A DNA stretch of 64,000 nucleotides, taken from the NCBI RefSeq assembly GCF_029714325.1, contig NZ_CP121666.1, positions 2,108,001-2,172,000 on the forward strand. Reading direction: 5' to 3'. Each line of letters opens with the position of its first letter. Position 1 is the first letter of the stretch. Shown one piece after another: positions 1 through 10,100 of the stretch. The position numbers and the translations under genes were made by a program. Under the pieces are notes generated by a model, which saw nothing but the letters and a program-made list of their open reading frames with translations, searched no databases and had not been told where the DNA came from. The stretch comes from Bradyrhizobium sp. CB1717 (GTDB lineage: Bacteria; Pseudomonadota; Alphaproteobacteria; Rhizobiales; Xanthobacteraceae).

Positions 1-1
1 A

Positions 2-298
2 CTGCTGACGGCGAAGCCGCTGGTGTGGCTGGGCAAGCGGTCCTATTCGATCTACATGGTCCACGCGCTGGTGCTCGTTCTGCTCGAATATTTTGCGCGC
101 GGCGTTGGAACGGCCCGTTTCCAGTCGTTGGATGGTCTGCTGCCCGGCCTGCCAGCCTCGGTGCTGCTCGTCGCTTTCGTTGGCGCGGTGCTCGCGCTTT
201 CGAACCTGACCTACGCCACCATCGAAATGCCGGGGTCGCGGCTGGTTCTCGGGCTGCTCAAGCCCCGTCCAGCCAATTCGCTCGCCGCAGCCGAGTGA
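2..298 (+). CDS. Acyltransferase-3 family membrane protein, C-terminal part only
   Basis: The gene enters from the left edge, so the true start is outside the window. The visible ~98 residues contain the motif LGKRSYSIYMVH followed by two hydrophobic segments. This is the usual end of acyltransferase-3 (OafA/NodX-like) proteins, which move acetyl or other acyl groups onto surface sugars from the inner membrane. It stops 4 bases before the next gene, so the two are probably co-transcribed. The substrate cannot be read from the fragment. Confidence 0.8.
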   Translation: MLTAKPLVWLGKRSYSIYMVHALVLVLLEYFARGVGTARFQSLDGLLPGLPASVLLVAFVGAVLALSNLTYATIEMPGSRLVLGLLKPRPANSLAAAE

Positions 299-302
299 AT
301 CG

Positions 303-1661
303 ATGGCCGCTCATCCATCATCTTCAACGCTTGTTGCTCCGGGCTTCCGCTTCGCGGAACCGCCCATCGACGATGGCGCGCAGGCGAGCGGCTCGACCTT
401 CAATCTTGAGGCGATCGCGCTGGTTCTCTACTTCTATCGCGACGCGCTCGCCGGCGCATTGCGCTATTACCTGGCGGTCGCCAAGATCGACCCCATCTGG
501 TTCCTGCCCGACATCTTCGCGATGGTTTGCATCCTCGCGTTCATCCAGCGCTACATCCTGGTGGGGAGAAGCCTGGTTGCGATCCTGACGCTGTTCTACA
601 TCGCGTTTGCGCTTTATCTCGGATACGTTTTCCTCGGCTACTTCACCGGCATGATATCGTCGTTCAAGATGATCGCACCGGTGTTCGTGGGGTTCTGCTT
701 CTGCGGCCGCAATTTCGGCGAGTACCGGCGACTGCTGGCCTGGATTCATCCCCTCTTTTACCTCACGATTTTCGGCATTTTCCTGTCCTCCCGTATTCAG
801 CTGCCGTGGGTCGGTTTCGCCTACGAGACCTTCGGAGGGACGCGGCAGGCGAGCCGGCTCTGGTGGGCGGCGTCGGAGACGCGGCTGGCTGGCCTTGCGG
901 CCGACAGCACCATGGCCGCCTTCTTCGTGTTCATCACCTACGTGGTGACGTCGGTGCGCCGCAGCCTGCTGTGGTGCCTGCTTTGGGCGCCGGTCGGCCT
1001 CTATGCGATCAAGCTGACGACCAGCAAGACCTCGCTGGGCGTGATGGTGATCTACGTCGTTTGTCTGGTCATTGTCCGGCTTCTGCCCGAGCGCGAGAAG
1101 TTTCCCATGCTGCGCCGAATGGCGCTGCTGTCGTTCCTGTCGATCCTCGTACCCGCGCTGCTGATGGCCCTGTTCTCCGGCAGCTCGCTCGTCAGCATAT
1201 CGCGCAGCTTGTACAGCCTGCAGGACCGCGTCAACAACAGCTGGCAACTGCCATTCGTCTACATGGCCGATCTCATGCCGGTGGGCTTCTTCTTCGGCTG
1301 CGGCCTCGGATGCTTCAACTATCCGCAACTGCTGTTCTCGAACAAGCTCAGCTATTACGTGCCGGTGGATAATTTCTACCTCGGCACGTATCTGATGTTC
1401 GGGCCGATCTTCGTGGTGTTCGTGATCCTGGTCATTCTCGCGGTCGCGAGGACCAGGGACATCTACAAGCTCTCTTTCGCTGTCGCGATGAATCTCTTCA
1501 CCATCACTGTCCTGGCCTATGGTCCGGCAAGCGGCTTGATCATGCTGAGTGTGGTCTTCAGCGAGGTCTTCGCGCGAGAAAAGGGGAGGGCTGACAGGAT
1601 CGCCTCGAGCGCGGCGCCGCTGGCGCCTGATGTCGATGATCTGGTTTCGCGGCCGGCGTGA
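303..1661 (+). CDS. Polytopic membrane protein, Wzy/O-antigen ligase-like polysaccharide polymerase
   Basis: 452 aa with about ten to twelve hydrophobic helices from residue ~50 to ~430 and a charged C-terminal tail. A longer hydrophilic stretch around residues 300-330 could be the periplasmic loop typical of Wzy polymerases and WaaL ligases. No invariant catalytic motif is recognised. The call rests on topology, length and position between an acyltransferase and a flippase. The ATG at 303 lies 4 bases after the preceding stop, so the genes are likely co-transcribed. If the call is right, it polymerises undecaprenyl-linked repeat units at the periplasmic face. It could instead be an unrelated polytopic protein. 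Confidence 0.6.
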   Translation: MAAHPSSSTLVAPGFRFAEPPIDDGAQASGSTFNLEAIALVLYFYRDALAGALRYYLAVAKIDPIWFLPDIFAMVCILAFIQRYILVGRSLVAILTLFYIAFALYLGYVFLGYFTGMISSFKMIAPVFVGFCFCGRNFGEYRRLLAWIHPLFYLTIFGIFLSSRIQLPWVGFAYETFGGTRQASRLWWAASETRLAGLAADSTMAAFFVFITYVVTSVRRSLLWCLLWAPVGLYAIKLTTSKTSLGVMVIYVVCLVIVRLLPEREKFPMLRRMALLSFLSILVPALLMALFSGSSLVSISRSLYSLQDRVNNSWQLPFVYMADLMPVGFFFGCGLGCFNYPQLLFSNKLSYYVPVDNFYLGTYLMFGPIFVVFVILVILAVARTRDIYKLSFAVAMNLFTITVLAYGPASGLIMLSVVFSEVFAREKGRADRIASSAAPLAPDVDDLVSRPA

Positions 1662-1748
1662 GGCCATGTTGCCATATGCAATGAGCTGCGGTGCGCAGCG
1701 CGGGCTCCGGTCCGGAACTTTCCTTCATCTCGGGATCGGATCGCAGCA

Positions 1749-2801
1749 GTGAGCGGAGACAGCAAGAATTTCGTGGAGGCGATCCAGGGGCTGCGCGGCG
1801 TCGCGGCGCTCAGCGTGCTGATCGTGCATCTGCAGGACATGCCGCTGCTGGCGGGCTTCCTGCCTCCGATCTGGCCGTGGCTCGAAGCCACGGTCAACAT
1901 GGGTGGGCACGGGGTCGAGCTGTTCTTCATGATCAGCGGCTTCTTGATCCCGGCGAGCCTCATGCGCCACCGCAGTGTCGCGAAGTTCTTTCTCGATCGC
2001 GCCCTGCGAATCCTGCCCGTCTTCGTGATCCTGCATCTGATCCTGTTCACGGCGGGCCCCCTGGTCGGCTACAAGTTCTTCAAGGGCATCGACCTGGCGA
2101 CATATCTCAAGCTGTTCTTCGTCAATCTTGCGTTCTTGCCGGACGCGCTGGGATTGCCGATCGGCCAGCAGAACGCCTGGACGCTGGCTTACGAATGGGC
2201 GTTCTACATTCTGTTCGCGATTGTCTTTGTGATGGCGGTTCAGCGCAGGAACTGGCTGCTGGCGACGCCGTTCATCCTGCTCGGTGTTGCCGGCATTGTC
2301 TTCCGGCCGATCGCCGCCTTCTTCCTCGTCGGATTGCTGTTCAGTCTGATCGACTGGCGGATCCGAATCGGCGGCTGGCGCGGGGTACTGGCCGGCATCG
2401 TCTGCGGCGCCGCCATGTACGTGTCGATCGAACATGTGCATCCGCTGGTCGGGCTGGTCCCGGGGGCGCTGCTGTTTGGAATGGTCCTTGCTCCCGACTC
2501 CGGTGTTGCCGTGGCGCTGAGCGGCAGGTTCCTCCAGTTCCTTGGAAAGATCAGTTACAGCCTCTATTTGGTCCATCCTTTTGCGCTATTCCCGTTGCAG
2601 ATCATCGGCGTGAAGCTGGCGGCGCATGGCGTCAATCTGTGGCTGCTCTGGGCCGCCTTTGCGGGCCTCGGCCTGATGGCGTCACTGATAGCGGGTACGG
2701 TCAGCTACGAGCTGATCGAGGTGAGACTCCGCCGCTTGCTCGATCCGGCGCTGCGGGGCCTGTTTTTCGGAGTGCGTCGTGAAGCCCGTTATGTTGGTTG
2801 A
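1749..2801 (+). CDS. Acyltransferase-3 family membrane protein (surface sugar O-acylation)
   Basis: 350 aa. The N-terminus reads IQGLRGVAALSVLIVHL, the hallmark first helix of acyltransferase-3 proteins (R-G-h-A-x3-V-x2-x-H). It is followed by GVELFFMISGFLI, arginine-rich RALRILP and, near the end, KISYSLYLVHPF. About ten helices are predicted. The start is GTG at 1749, just before MSGDSKNF; no strong Shine-Dalgarno is seen. It sits between the polymerase-like gene and a flippase, so a role in decorating the polymer is likely. Donor and acceptor are unknown. Confidence 0.88.
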   Translation: MSGDSKNFVEAIQGLRGVAALSVLIVHLQDMPLLAGFLPPIWPWLEATVNMGGHGVELFFMISGFLIPASLMRHRSVAKFFLDRALRILPVFVILHLILFTAGPLVGYKFFKGIDLATYLKLFFVNLAFLPDALGLPIGQQNAWTLAYEWAFYILFAIVFVMAVQRRNWLLATPFILLGVAGIVFRPIAAFFLVGLLFSLIDWRIRIGGWRGVLAGIVCGAAMYVSIEHVHPLVGLVPGALLFGMVLAPDSGVAVALSGRFLQFLGKISYSLYLVHPFALFPLQIIGVKLAAHGVNLWLLWAAFAGLGLMASLIAGTVSYELIEVRLRRLLDPALRGLFFGVRREARYVG

Positions 2802-2849
2802 GCGCGTCCCCATGCCATCGTTTCAGCCGGATCCTGCACGGGTGACGTC

Positions 2850-4304
2850 ATGATCATCAAGAATCTGCTCTCGATGTCGAGCGTGAACGTCGTCAAGTCG
2901 GCGGTTCAGTTCCTCATCACGCTGCTGATCACCTATTTCGTGACGCCGACCGAATTCGGGCTCGTGGCGTTTTCGCTGCCGTTCATCGCCTTCATCTCCA
3001 TGCTGACCGATCTCGGGCTGTCGAGCGCGATGATCCAGCGGAGCTCGCTGACGAAGGAGGAAGCCGGTGCCGCGACAACCCTGATGGTTGCGATCGGGAT
3101 CGGCTGCGCCCTGGTGCTGGCCGCAGCCTCGAAGCCGCTCGGCGCCGCGGTCAATATGCCGGGCTTGCCGGCCGTGCTGGCCGCGCTCTCGGGCTCGGTG
3201 GTGCTGTCGATCTCCGCGATGGGACCGCGCGCGGTTCTGGAGCGGTCCCTGCGGTATCAGACGATCGCCCTGATCGAGGCCGGAGCGGCCCTCATTGCTG
3301 CGATCGTCGGCGTGGCTGGCGCCGTGCTGGGCTGGGGAATCTGGGCGCTGATCGCGTATTACGTCCTGATGCAGGCGGTACGCGCCGTCGCGTTCTATGT
3401 GAACACCAGGAGCCACATTCACCTGTCCTTCAAATGGCGCAGCGTCGCCCTGATGCTGTCGTTCGGCGGCTGGGTGCTGGCTTCGAACGTCCTCAACTTC
3501 GCTGCGAGAAACGTCGGCAATCTCATGATCGGCGCCAAATTGGGCGCGGCGGCGGTCGGCCTGTTCGGTCTCGCCTTCCAGTTCATGACGCTGCCGCTGA
3601 TGATCCTCTCGTGGCCGGGTGGCGGAGTTCTGATGGCGACCCTGAGCCGGATGAACGGCGAGCGGGAACAGGAGCGGCGCAGGGCGGCGATCTGCGCGGT
3701 TCTCGGCATGACGGCGATGATCACGTTCCCGGCGATGATCTATCTGACATTCGGGCTGAAATATCCCGTTGCGACATTCCTGTCGGCGCACTGGCAGGAA
3801 GTGTTGCCGCTGATCGCCATTCTCGCGCCGGCGGGCGCCGCGCAGTCGATCGCGGCCTATGCCGGCCCGGTTCTGCTGGCGCACGACAAGGCACGACTTC
3901 AGTTCTGGGTGAGCACCGCCAACAGCGCCAGCATGATTCTCGCCTTCCTCATCGCGTTGCCGTTCGGGCTGACGGCCGTGGCTGTCGTGTATCTGGTCGT
4001 ATCGATCCTGGTTTGCGCGCTCATGCTGGTGATCGGAGCCAGGAGCTGCGCGGTCCCTTATGCATCGCTGTTCGGGGCCCTGATGCCGGCCACCGTCGCC
4101 ACGACGCTCGGCGCCGCGTGTGCGCTCGTCGCGACGAAGGCAGATGTTGCAAGCCTGTCGCATTGGCTGATTGCGACGGCGGTCTATGTGCTGATCGTGC
4201 TCGGCAGCTATGTGGTCTTCAGGCGCCGGATCTGGAGCAGCGTGCAGTCGCTGCTTGGTGGGTCGGCTCCGTCGATTCAGGCAAATCTTCCCTCGGCAAG
4301 TTAG
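2850..4304 (+). CDS. Polysaccharide flippase of the Wzx/MOP superfamily
   Basis: 484 aa with about twelve to fourteen helices spread along the whole length. The opening NVVKSAVQFLITLLITYFVT and the segment PTEFGLVAFSLPFIAF resemble the start of the RfbX/Wzx group (polysaccharide biosynthesis proteins). These proteins move lipid-linked oligosaccharide units across the inner membrane before polymerisation. It lies 48 bases after the acyltransferase and 31 bases before the acetyltransferase, in the same orientation. A second MOP-type protein at 14183-15574 suggests two lipid-linked substrates or one redundant flippase. Confidence 0.85.
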   Translation: MIIKNLLSMSSVNVVKSAVQFLITLLITYFVTPTEFGLVAFSLPFIAFISMLTDLGLSSAMIQRSSLTKEEAGAATTLMVAIGIGCALVLAAASKPLGAAVNMPGLPAVLAALSGSVVLSISAMGPRAVLERSLRYQTIALIEAGAALIAAIVGVAGAVLGWGIWALIAYYVLMQAVRAVAFYVNTRSHIHLSFKWRSVALMLSFGGWVLASNVLNFAARNVGNLMIGAKLGAAAVGLFGLAFQFMTLPLMILSWPGGGVLMATLSRMNGEREQERRRAAICAVLGMTAMITFPAMIYLTFGLKYPVATFLSAHWQEVLPLIAILAPAGAAQSIAAYAGPVLLAHDKARLQFWVSTANSASMILAFLIALPFGLTAVAVVYLVVSILVCALMLVIGARSCAVPYASLFGALMPATVATTLGAACALVATKADVASLSHWLIATAVYVLIVLGSYVVFRRRIWSSVQSLLGGSAPSIQANLPSAS

Positions 4305-4335
4305 TAGAGATTGGTGGATGTCTTCAGGAGCGGGA

Positions 4336-4887
4336 ATGGGGAGCGAGCCTCAGGCGGGAATTCCGTGGCGCGAGGACCTGATGGCGAACACCGGCAAGTC
4401 CGGTGTCGGGGCAGCCTTCATCGCCTTGCTCACGAGCCCGGGCTTTGCCGTGATCACGACCTGGCGGATAGCCAAGATGCTGCGCTTCCAGACCCGCTGG
4501 GGGCATCAGATCACCTGGCTGCTGGTGCGAGCGCTGATGCGCCGCGGCTGCTACATCTCGGTTCTCGCAGAGATCGGGCCGGGTCTGATTCTGCCGCATC
4601 CGACCGGCGTCGTGATCGGCGAGGGCGCCCGGATCGGCCGTTCCGTGATGCTGTATCACAATGTCACGCTCGGACGGCGCGCCTGGGATGAGCCGGGTTG
4701 CCCGACCATCGGCGACAATGTTGTCATCTATACCGGCGCCGTCATCGTCGGCCCGACGTCGATTGGCGAAGGCGCCAACGTCGCGGCCAATGCGGTCGTG
4801 ACGCGTGATGTTCCGCCGCACTCCGTCGCTGCGGGAGCACCCGCGCGGGTCGTGCGCTCGCAAGCACCGGGCCGCATGCGCGCCTGA
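4336..4887 (+). CDS. Left-handed beta-helix (hexapeptide) O-acetyltransferase, serine-acetyltransferase-like
   Basis: 183 aa. The C-terminal half carries hexapeptide repeats (LPHPTGVVIGEGARIG, YHNVTLGRR, IGDNVVIYTGAVIVGP). It includes the His of the HPTGVVIG turn that acts as base in CysE-like enzymes. The N-terminal helical domain of true CysE is much reduced. This shape is typical of acetyltransferases in exopolysaccharide clusters. I chose the ATG at 4336 because AGGAG lies 5 bases upstream; the in-frame ATG at 4318 has a weaker site. It probably O-acetylates a sugar precursor in the cytoplasm, but true serine acetylation is not excluded. Confidence 0.8.
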   Translation: MGSEPQAGIPWREDLMANTGKSGVGAAFIALLTSPGFAVITTWRIAKMLRFQTRWGHQITWLLVRALMRRGCYISVLAEIGPGLILPHPTGVVIGEGARIGRSVMLYHNVTLGRRAWDEPGCPTIGDNVVIYTGAVIVGPTSIGEGANVAANAVVTRDVPPHSVAAGAPARVVRSQAPGRMRA

Positions 4888-5228
4888 AGCAGCGCGACGG
4901 GCGCGCGCATCCTGCCGTCTGGTTGTTCGTCGACGGCAGGAGGCAATCGCTTGCGCATGAGCGTGAGCACAACAATCTCTGGCGCGGCGAATGTTTGGCG
5001 CTCCGAGGATCACGAACGGCTTTTCTCCTGACGTTGACGAGAGACGATCAGCGCTTCGCGATTCAATCCACGGAGCAAGCGCGGGCGCAGAACGTCTCTG
5101 AGCCGCATGCGGGCAGTTCCGTCGTCGATCTCAATGCGTGCGTGAAACCCTCGCACCAACATGCATTGCTGATCATCTCTAATGATGTTGCATTGCTTCT
5201 CATCTGCAATCATTATGAGTTTAGGCAA
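4888..5228. other. Intergenic region with a terminator-like hairpin, then AT-richer DNA
   Basis: No convincing gene. A perfect 9-bp inverted repeat (CCTGCCGTC at 4911-4919, GACGGCAGG at 4932-4940) lies just after the acetyltransferase stop. It may end that transcript, although no T-run follows. From about 5150 the sequence becomes clearly richer in A and T, as expected of a promoter for the next acyltransferase. An open frame runs through this space in frame with that gene, but its composition is not gene-like. Confidence 0.5.
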
Positions 5229-6359
5229 ATGCAGTTCTGGAAATATTCGATGACGCTTGAGGACAAGATTGCAGCGGCCAATGGTCGGCCAACTGGATTT
5301 GACTATCTCAGACTGGCTCTCGCTTTGAGCGTAGTCGCGGTACATATCTTCCAGACTGGTTTGGGCGACGAGGCAGCCAGCGCCTATCTCACGCCCGTTG
5401 TTCGCCCGCTGGTGGCCTGCATATTGCCTATGTTTTTCGCACTGAGCGGCTTTTTGGTCGCCGGCAGCCTGGTGCGGACGCAAACCTTGCCGGAATTCTT
5501 TGCACTCCGTATCATCAGGCTTGCGCCTGCGCTGATTGCGGAAGTTGTCCTGAGCGCGTTTGTGATCGGCGCCTTGTTCACGGCGCTACCGCTCTCCGAG
5601 TATTTTTCGCACCCCAAGTTCTGGGCTTACCTCCTGAACATCATTGGATATATCCATTTCACGCTGCCCGGCGTGTTTCTGGATAATCCGCGGCCGAACA
5701 TGGTCAATCAGCAGCTCTGGACAATCCCGTGGGAACTGGATTGCTACATTGTGCTCGGGGCACTTGCGTTTGCAGGTTTGAAGAAGAGCAGGACGCTGTT
5801 GATCGTCGCAATTGTCGCAGCACATCTCTTCGCGATGTATTGGTACAGCGTTCATGAGGCGAAGTCGCCATTGACTGCCAAGGCCGCGGTGCTGCCGATA
5901 TCGTTTCTGGTTGGCGTGCTGTTCTACTTTTACGCGAGCAAGATCAAGTGGTCTTTTGCGCTGTTCGGCATCGCCCTGGCGGTTTCGTATTTCTTGCTCC
6001 GCCTTCCCAATGGCGACCTTGTCGTAGCAGTCCCGCTGACATACGTGACGGTGTTCCTGGGGGTTGCCAATCCCGCTCGAAACAAGGTCATGCTCAGCGG
6101 AGACTATTCTTACGGCATCTATCTGTACGGGTTCCCGCTTCAGCAGGCCTTTGCTCATCTGTGGCCGGGTCTGAACCTGGGATCGGCAGCGGCTGTCGTA
6201 GCAACTGTCTGCTTTGCAGCCTTTTCATGGTGGTGTGTCGAACGCCCGGCGCTGGGCGCCAGGAAACTTCTCAAGAAAATCAAATGGCCTGCACGACTGC
6301 GCTTGTCGGCGCCCGATCGTACAGTCATGGAGATTGAGGACGCAGCCGTACGGAAATGA
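5229..6359 (+). CDS. Acyltransferase-3 family membrane protein
   Basis: About 376 aa from the ATG at 5229; an alternative ATG at 5250 (MTLEDKIA) is equally possible. The family pattern is clear: FDYLRLALALSVVAVHIF, then LPMFFALSGFLVAGSL, ALRIIRLAPAL, and SGDYSYGIYLYGFPLQQ near the C-terminus, with about ten helices. The open frame extends upstream to 4923, but that part is low-complexity intergenic DNA. Base composition is less GC-rich than in its neighbours, so it may have been acquired separately. It faces the reversed glycosidase gene and its duplicated tail. It probably O-acylates a surface glycan. Confidence 0.83.
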   Translation: MQFWKYSMTLEDKIAAANGRPTGFDYLRLALALSVVAVHIFQTGLGDEAASAYLTPVVRPLVACILPMFFALSGFLVAGSLVRTQTLPEFFALRIIRLAPALIAEVVLSAFVIGALFTALPLSEYFSHPKFWAYLLNIIGYIHFTLPGVFLDNPRPNMVNQQLWTIPWELDCYIVLGALAFAGLKKSRTLLIVAIVAAHLFAMYWYSVHEAKSPLTAKAAVLPISFLVGVLFYFYASKIKWSFALFGIALAVSYFLLRLPNGDLVVAVPLTYVTVFLGVANPARNKVMLSGDYSYGIYLYGFPLQQAFAHLWPGLNLGSAAAVVATVCFAAFSWWCVERPALGARKLLKKIKWPARLRLSAPDRTVMEIEDAAVRK

Positions 6360-6440
6360 CTGCCGGCCGGGAGTTCGACATCTGCGCGGCCACTGCGCTC
6401 CGGTCCTACTGAAGTCGCTCGTCCTGTTGTCACAGAGATC

Positions 6441-7161
6441 GCGCCGGCAGGCTCACCTGCCGGCGCTTGTCTTCGTGTCAGACGAACAGGAAATTGCCGT
6501 GATCGAGCGTCGTCGAATTCACATTCTTCAACAGGATCGAGTCGTTCGTCGAGAGCTGGATCAGCGTATCCGAGCCCGACTGCGAAATCTGCAAATGGCT
6601 GTAGTCGGCCACCAGTGATTTCAGGATTTCGATCGTGTCGTGGTTGGACGCTGTTCCGGCGTGGAGGTTCTTGATCTGATCGTTGCCGCCGTCGAACATG
6701 ACGGTCGTGGTGCCCGGCGCCGCGGAGAAGACGTCGTTGCCGCTTCCGCCGGCGAGCGTCAGTCCTGCGCTCACCGCGGTGACGCTGTGGGTGCCGTCAT
6801 TGCGCCGGCAGGTTCACACCTGCCGGCGCTTGTCATCGTGTCAGACGAACAGGAAATTGCCGTGATCGAGCGTCGTCGAATTCACGTTCTTCAACAGGAT
6901 CGAGTCGTTCGTCGAGAGCTGGATCAGCGTATCCGAGCCCGACTGCGAAATCTGCAAATGGCTGTAGTCGGCCACCAGTGATTTCAGGATTTCGATCGTG
7001 TCGTGGTTGGACGCTGTTCCGGCGTGGAAGCTCTTGATCTGATCGTTGCCGCCGTCGAACATGACGGTCGTGGTGCCCGGCGCCGCGGAGAAAACGTCGT
7101 TGCCGCTTCCGCCGGCCAGCGTCAGTCCCGCGCTCACCGCGGTGACGCTGTGGGTGCCGTC
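6441..7161 (-). repeat. Tandem duplication (~361 bp unit) of the 3' end of the large glycosidase gene with its hairpin
   Basis: The block 6441-6801 repeats as 6802-7161 with only about ten differences and a 2-bp indel. Each copy starts with a strong hairpin (GCGCCGGCAG/CTGCCGGCGC at 6441-6466; 6802-6829 in the second). It then contains the last ~107 codons of the gene, ending at the sequence coding for DGTHSVTAVSAG. The second copy is the functional 3' end; the first is an orphan tail beyond the stop. The low divergence points to a recent event. Confidence 0.9.
6478..6798 (-). pseudogene. Orphan duplicate of the RTX-like C-terminal domain of the downstream glycosidase
   Basis: The reverse strand encodes ~106 residues nearly identical to the C-terminus of the 1453-aa protein (LTLAGGSGNDVFSAAPG to HGNFLFV). 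The visible amino-acid changes include NL for SF in the IKxxHAG segment. It has its own stop at 6478 but no plausible start or ribosome site, because it begins abruptly at the duplication junction. It is best read as a gene fragment left by tandem duplication. A short product from the GTG before SAGLTL is possible but unsupported. Confidence 0.8.
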
Positions 7162-10100
7162 GCTGTTGGTCACGTCGATCGCGAGCAGAGAGCCGCTGGA
7201 ATTGTAGCTGTCGTGCTCGACGGCGCCCGGCAGGCCCGAGAGCTGGAACTTGAAGATGTCGGAGCTGCCGTCGGCGTTGTTGATGGTCTCCGTCGTCTTG
7301 ACCCCGGTGCTGTCGTAAACATCCGTGATCTTGCTGCCGTCCGACTTGAGAACCTGCGTGTAGTCGAGCGTGCCATCCGCGTGGGAGCGTTCGAGTAGCG
7401 TCACCTTGTTCGAGGAATCGAGGTGCTGGTGCTCGGTCACGTAGCTCTTGCCGGTGATGTTGTACGCGTAGTTGTCGTGGCTGCCATCGGCATTGTTGAT
7501 GTAGGCCTTGGTCTTGACGCCTGACGTGTAGATGGTCGTCGAATTCGACCCGTCCTTGTTCAGCACGTAGTCGCTGGAGAGGCTGCCGCTGCTGTCGAAC
7601 AGCTTGGTCTCCTTGGTGCCGTCGGCGTTGACGACATAGATCGACGAATTCAGCCCGTTCGCGTAATTCGTCGTCGTGACATCGCCGCCGGCGGTCTTGA
7701 CGACGTGCTGGGTGGTCGCGCCGGACGAATCGTAGGTGTCCGTCGTGGTCGACCCATCGGTGCCGTTGAGGATCTCGCTCGTCTTGTGACCGGTGCTGTC
7801 GTAGAGATCGGTGACCTTGCTGCCGTCGCTGTTGATCACCTGCTTGTAGGCAAGCGTGTCGTCGGCATGTAGCCGGGTCAGGGTCGTCAGCGTGCCGGCC
7901 GCGGTAAGGTGCTGGATCTCGGTCGTATAGCTCTGGCCCGTGATGTTGTAGAAGGTATTGTCGTGGCTGCCGTCGGCATTGGTGACGTAGAGCTTCATCT
8001 TGACGCCGGCCGAATAGACGGTGTTCGAGGACGAGCCGTCCTTGTTCTGGACCAGGTCGCTGGCGATGATGCCGTTGGAGTCGTACAGCTTGGTGTCCTT
8101 TGACCCGTCGGCGTTGACCACGTAGACCGATGCCAGCCGCGTGCCGTTGTAGTTCGTCGTCGTGGTGTCGCCGGAGCTCGTCTTGACGATCTCCTGCTTC
8201 AGTGCGCCGGACGACGGGTCGTAAGTATCGGTCGTCGTGGCTGACGACGTGACGGTGACGACCGAGGTCTTGTGGCCGGTGGAGTCGTACTGGGTCGTGA
8301 CCTTGCTGCCGTCGCTGTTCAGCACCTGGCTGTAGGCCATCGAGCCGTCGGCATGGGTGCGGCTGACCAGCAGCAGCTTCCCGCTTGGATCGATGTGGTC
8401 GTGCTCGGTCGTGTAGGACTGGCCGGTGATGTTGTAATAGTAGTTGTCGCGGCTGCCGTCGGCGTTGGTGACATAGGCCTTGGTCTTGACGCCGGCCGTG
8501 TACAGCGTGTTCGAGGACGAGCCGTCCTTGTTCTGAACGAGGTCGCTCGCGATGATGCCGTTGGAATCGTAGAGCTTCGAGTCCTTCGAGCCGTCGGCGT
8601 TCACCACGTAGACCGACACCAGCAGCGCGCCATTGTAGTTGGTCGTCGTCACGTTGCCGGAGGTCGTCTGCACGACCGTCTGCTTGAGCACGCCGGCGGT
8701 GGTGTAGAACTCGGTCGTGGTGGCCGTCGACGTCGTGGTGACGACCGAGGTCTTGTGGCCCGTGGAGTCGTACTGGGTCGTGACCTTGCTGCCGTCGCCG
8801 TTCAACACCTCGCTGTAGGCCATGGTGCCGTCGGCATGCGTTCGGCTCACCGACAGCACCTTGCCGCTTGCATCGAGATGGTCGTGCTCGCTGGTATAGG
8901 ACTGGCCGGTGATGTTGAAATAATAGTTGTCGCGGCTGCCGTCGGCGTTGGTGACATAGGTCTTGGTCTTGACGCCCCCCGTATAGAGCGTGTTCGACGA
9001 CGAGCCGTCGGCGTTTTGAAGCAGGTCGCTCGCGATGACGCCCTTGGCGTCATACAATTTCGAATCCTTGGACCCGTCGGCATTGACCACGTAGACGGAC
9101 GCCAGCAGCGAACCATTGTAGTTCGTGGTGGTCACGTTGCCGGAGGTCGTCTGCACGATCGTCTGCTTGAGCGAGCCATCCGTGGTGTAGAGGTTGGTCG
9201 TGGTCGCCGCCGATGTGACGGTGATCATCGTGGTCTTGTGCCCCGTGGAGTCGTACAGGGTCGTGACCTTGCTGCCGTCGCTGTTGAAGACCTGGCTGTA
9301 GGCCATGGAGCCGTCGGCATGCGTGCGGACGACGGAGAGCAGCCTTCCGCTGGCGTCGAGCTGGTCGTGCTCGGTCGTGTAGGACTGGCCGGTGATGTTG
9401 TAATAGTAGTTGTCGTGCGTGCGGTCGGCATTGGTGACGTACATCTTGGTCTTGACGCCGGCCGAGTAGAGCGTGTTCGAGGAGGATCCGTCCTTGTTCT
9501 GGACGAGGTCCGCGATCAAATTGCCGCTCGCATCGTAGGTCTTGGTGTCCTTGTCGCCGATCGCAGTGACCGTGACGTCACGCACCATCTTGCCGTCGAT
9601 GTAGGCGATGCTCTCCGTCGAGCCGTCGGTATTGATCGTGGCCTTGCTGGTGATGACGCCGTTCGTGAAGTTGGATGTGCTCGTCGATACAAGCCTTGCC
9701 GAGGAGTCGTAGACCTTGGTCACGCTCCAGGTGTCGGTCGAATTGGTGACGGAGAACTGGTAGCCGCCCTGGATCGCCGCCAGCGCCTTCGTATAGTGCG
9801 AGATCATGTACTCCATGGTCGAGATCGAGGCGACCGGAAGCACGTGCGTGTCGGTGAGCGTGATGGTCTGAAGCGAAGCCGAGCCGTTCAGCTCGGACAT
9901 CTGCGACACGATGTCCTCAGCGGTTCCGCTGACATCGGTCACGGCGGGCGGCGTCGTGCCGCCTCCTGTCGGAGCGTCGATCTCGATGATCAGCGGGTGG
10001 TCCGAGACCGGAACCACGATCTGGCTGACGTCGGTATAGGTGGCGATCGGGGTGCTGCCCTTCAGCGGATCGTAGACGCTGATCAGGTGATGGACGCTGC

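Noticed and set aside
4923-5228. In-frame N-terminal extension of the acyltransferase
   Set aside because: The extension has no hydrophobic or family features, and its composition is intergenic; the conserved domain starts after 5250.
7150-9576. Regular ~484-bp periodicity that could suggest a repeat array or mobile element
   Set aside because: The period is a whole number of codons, the units diverge by synonymous changes, and all lie in one reading frame, so they are protein repeats.
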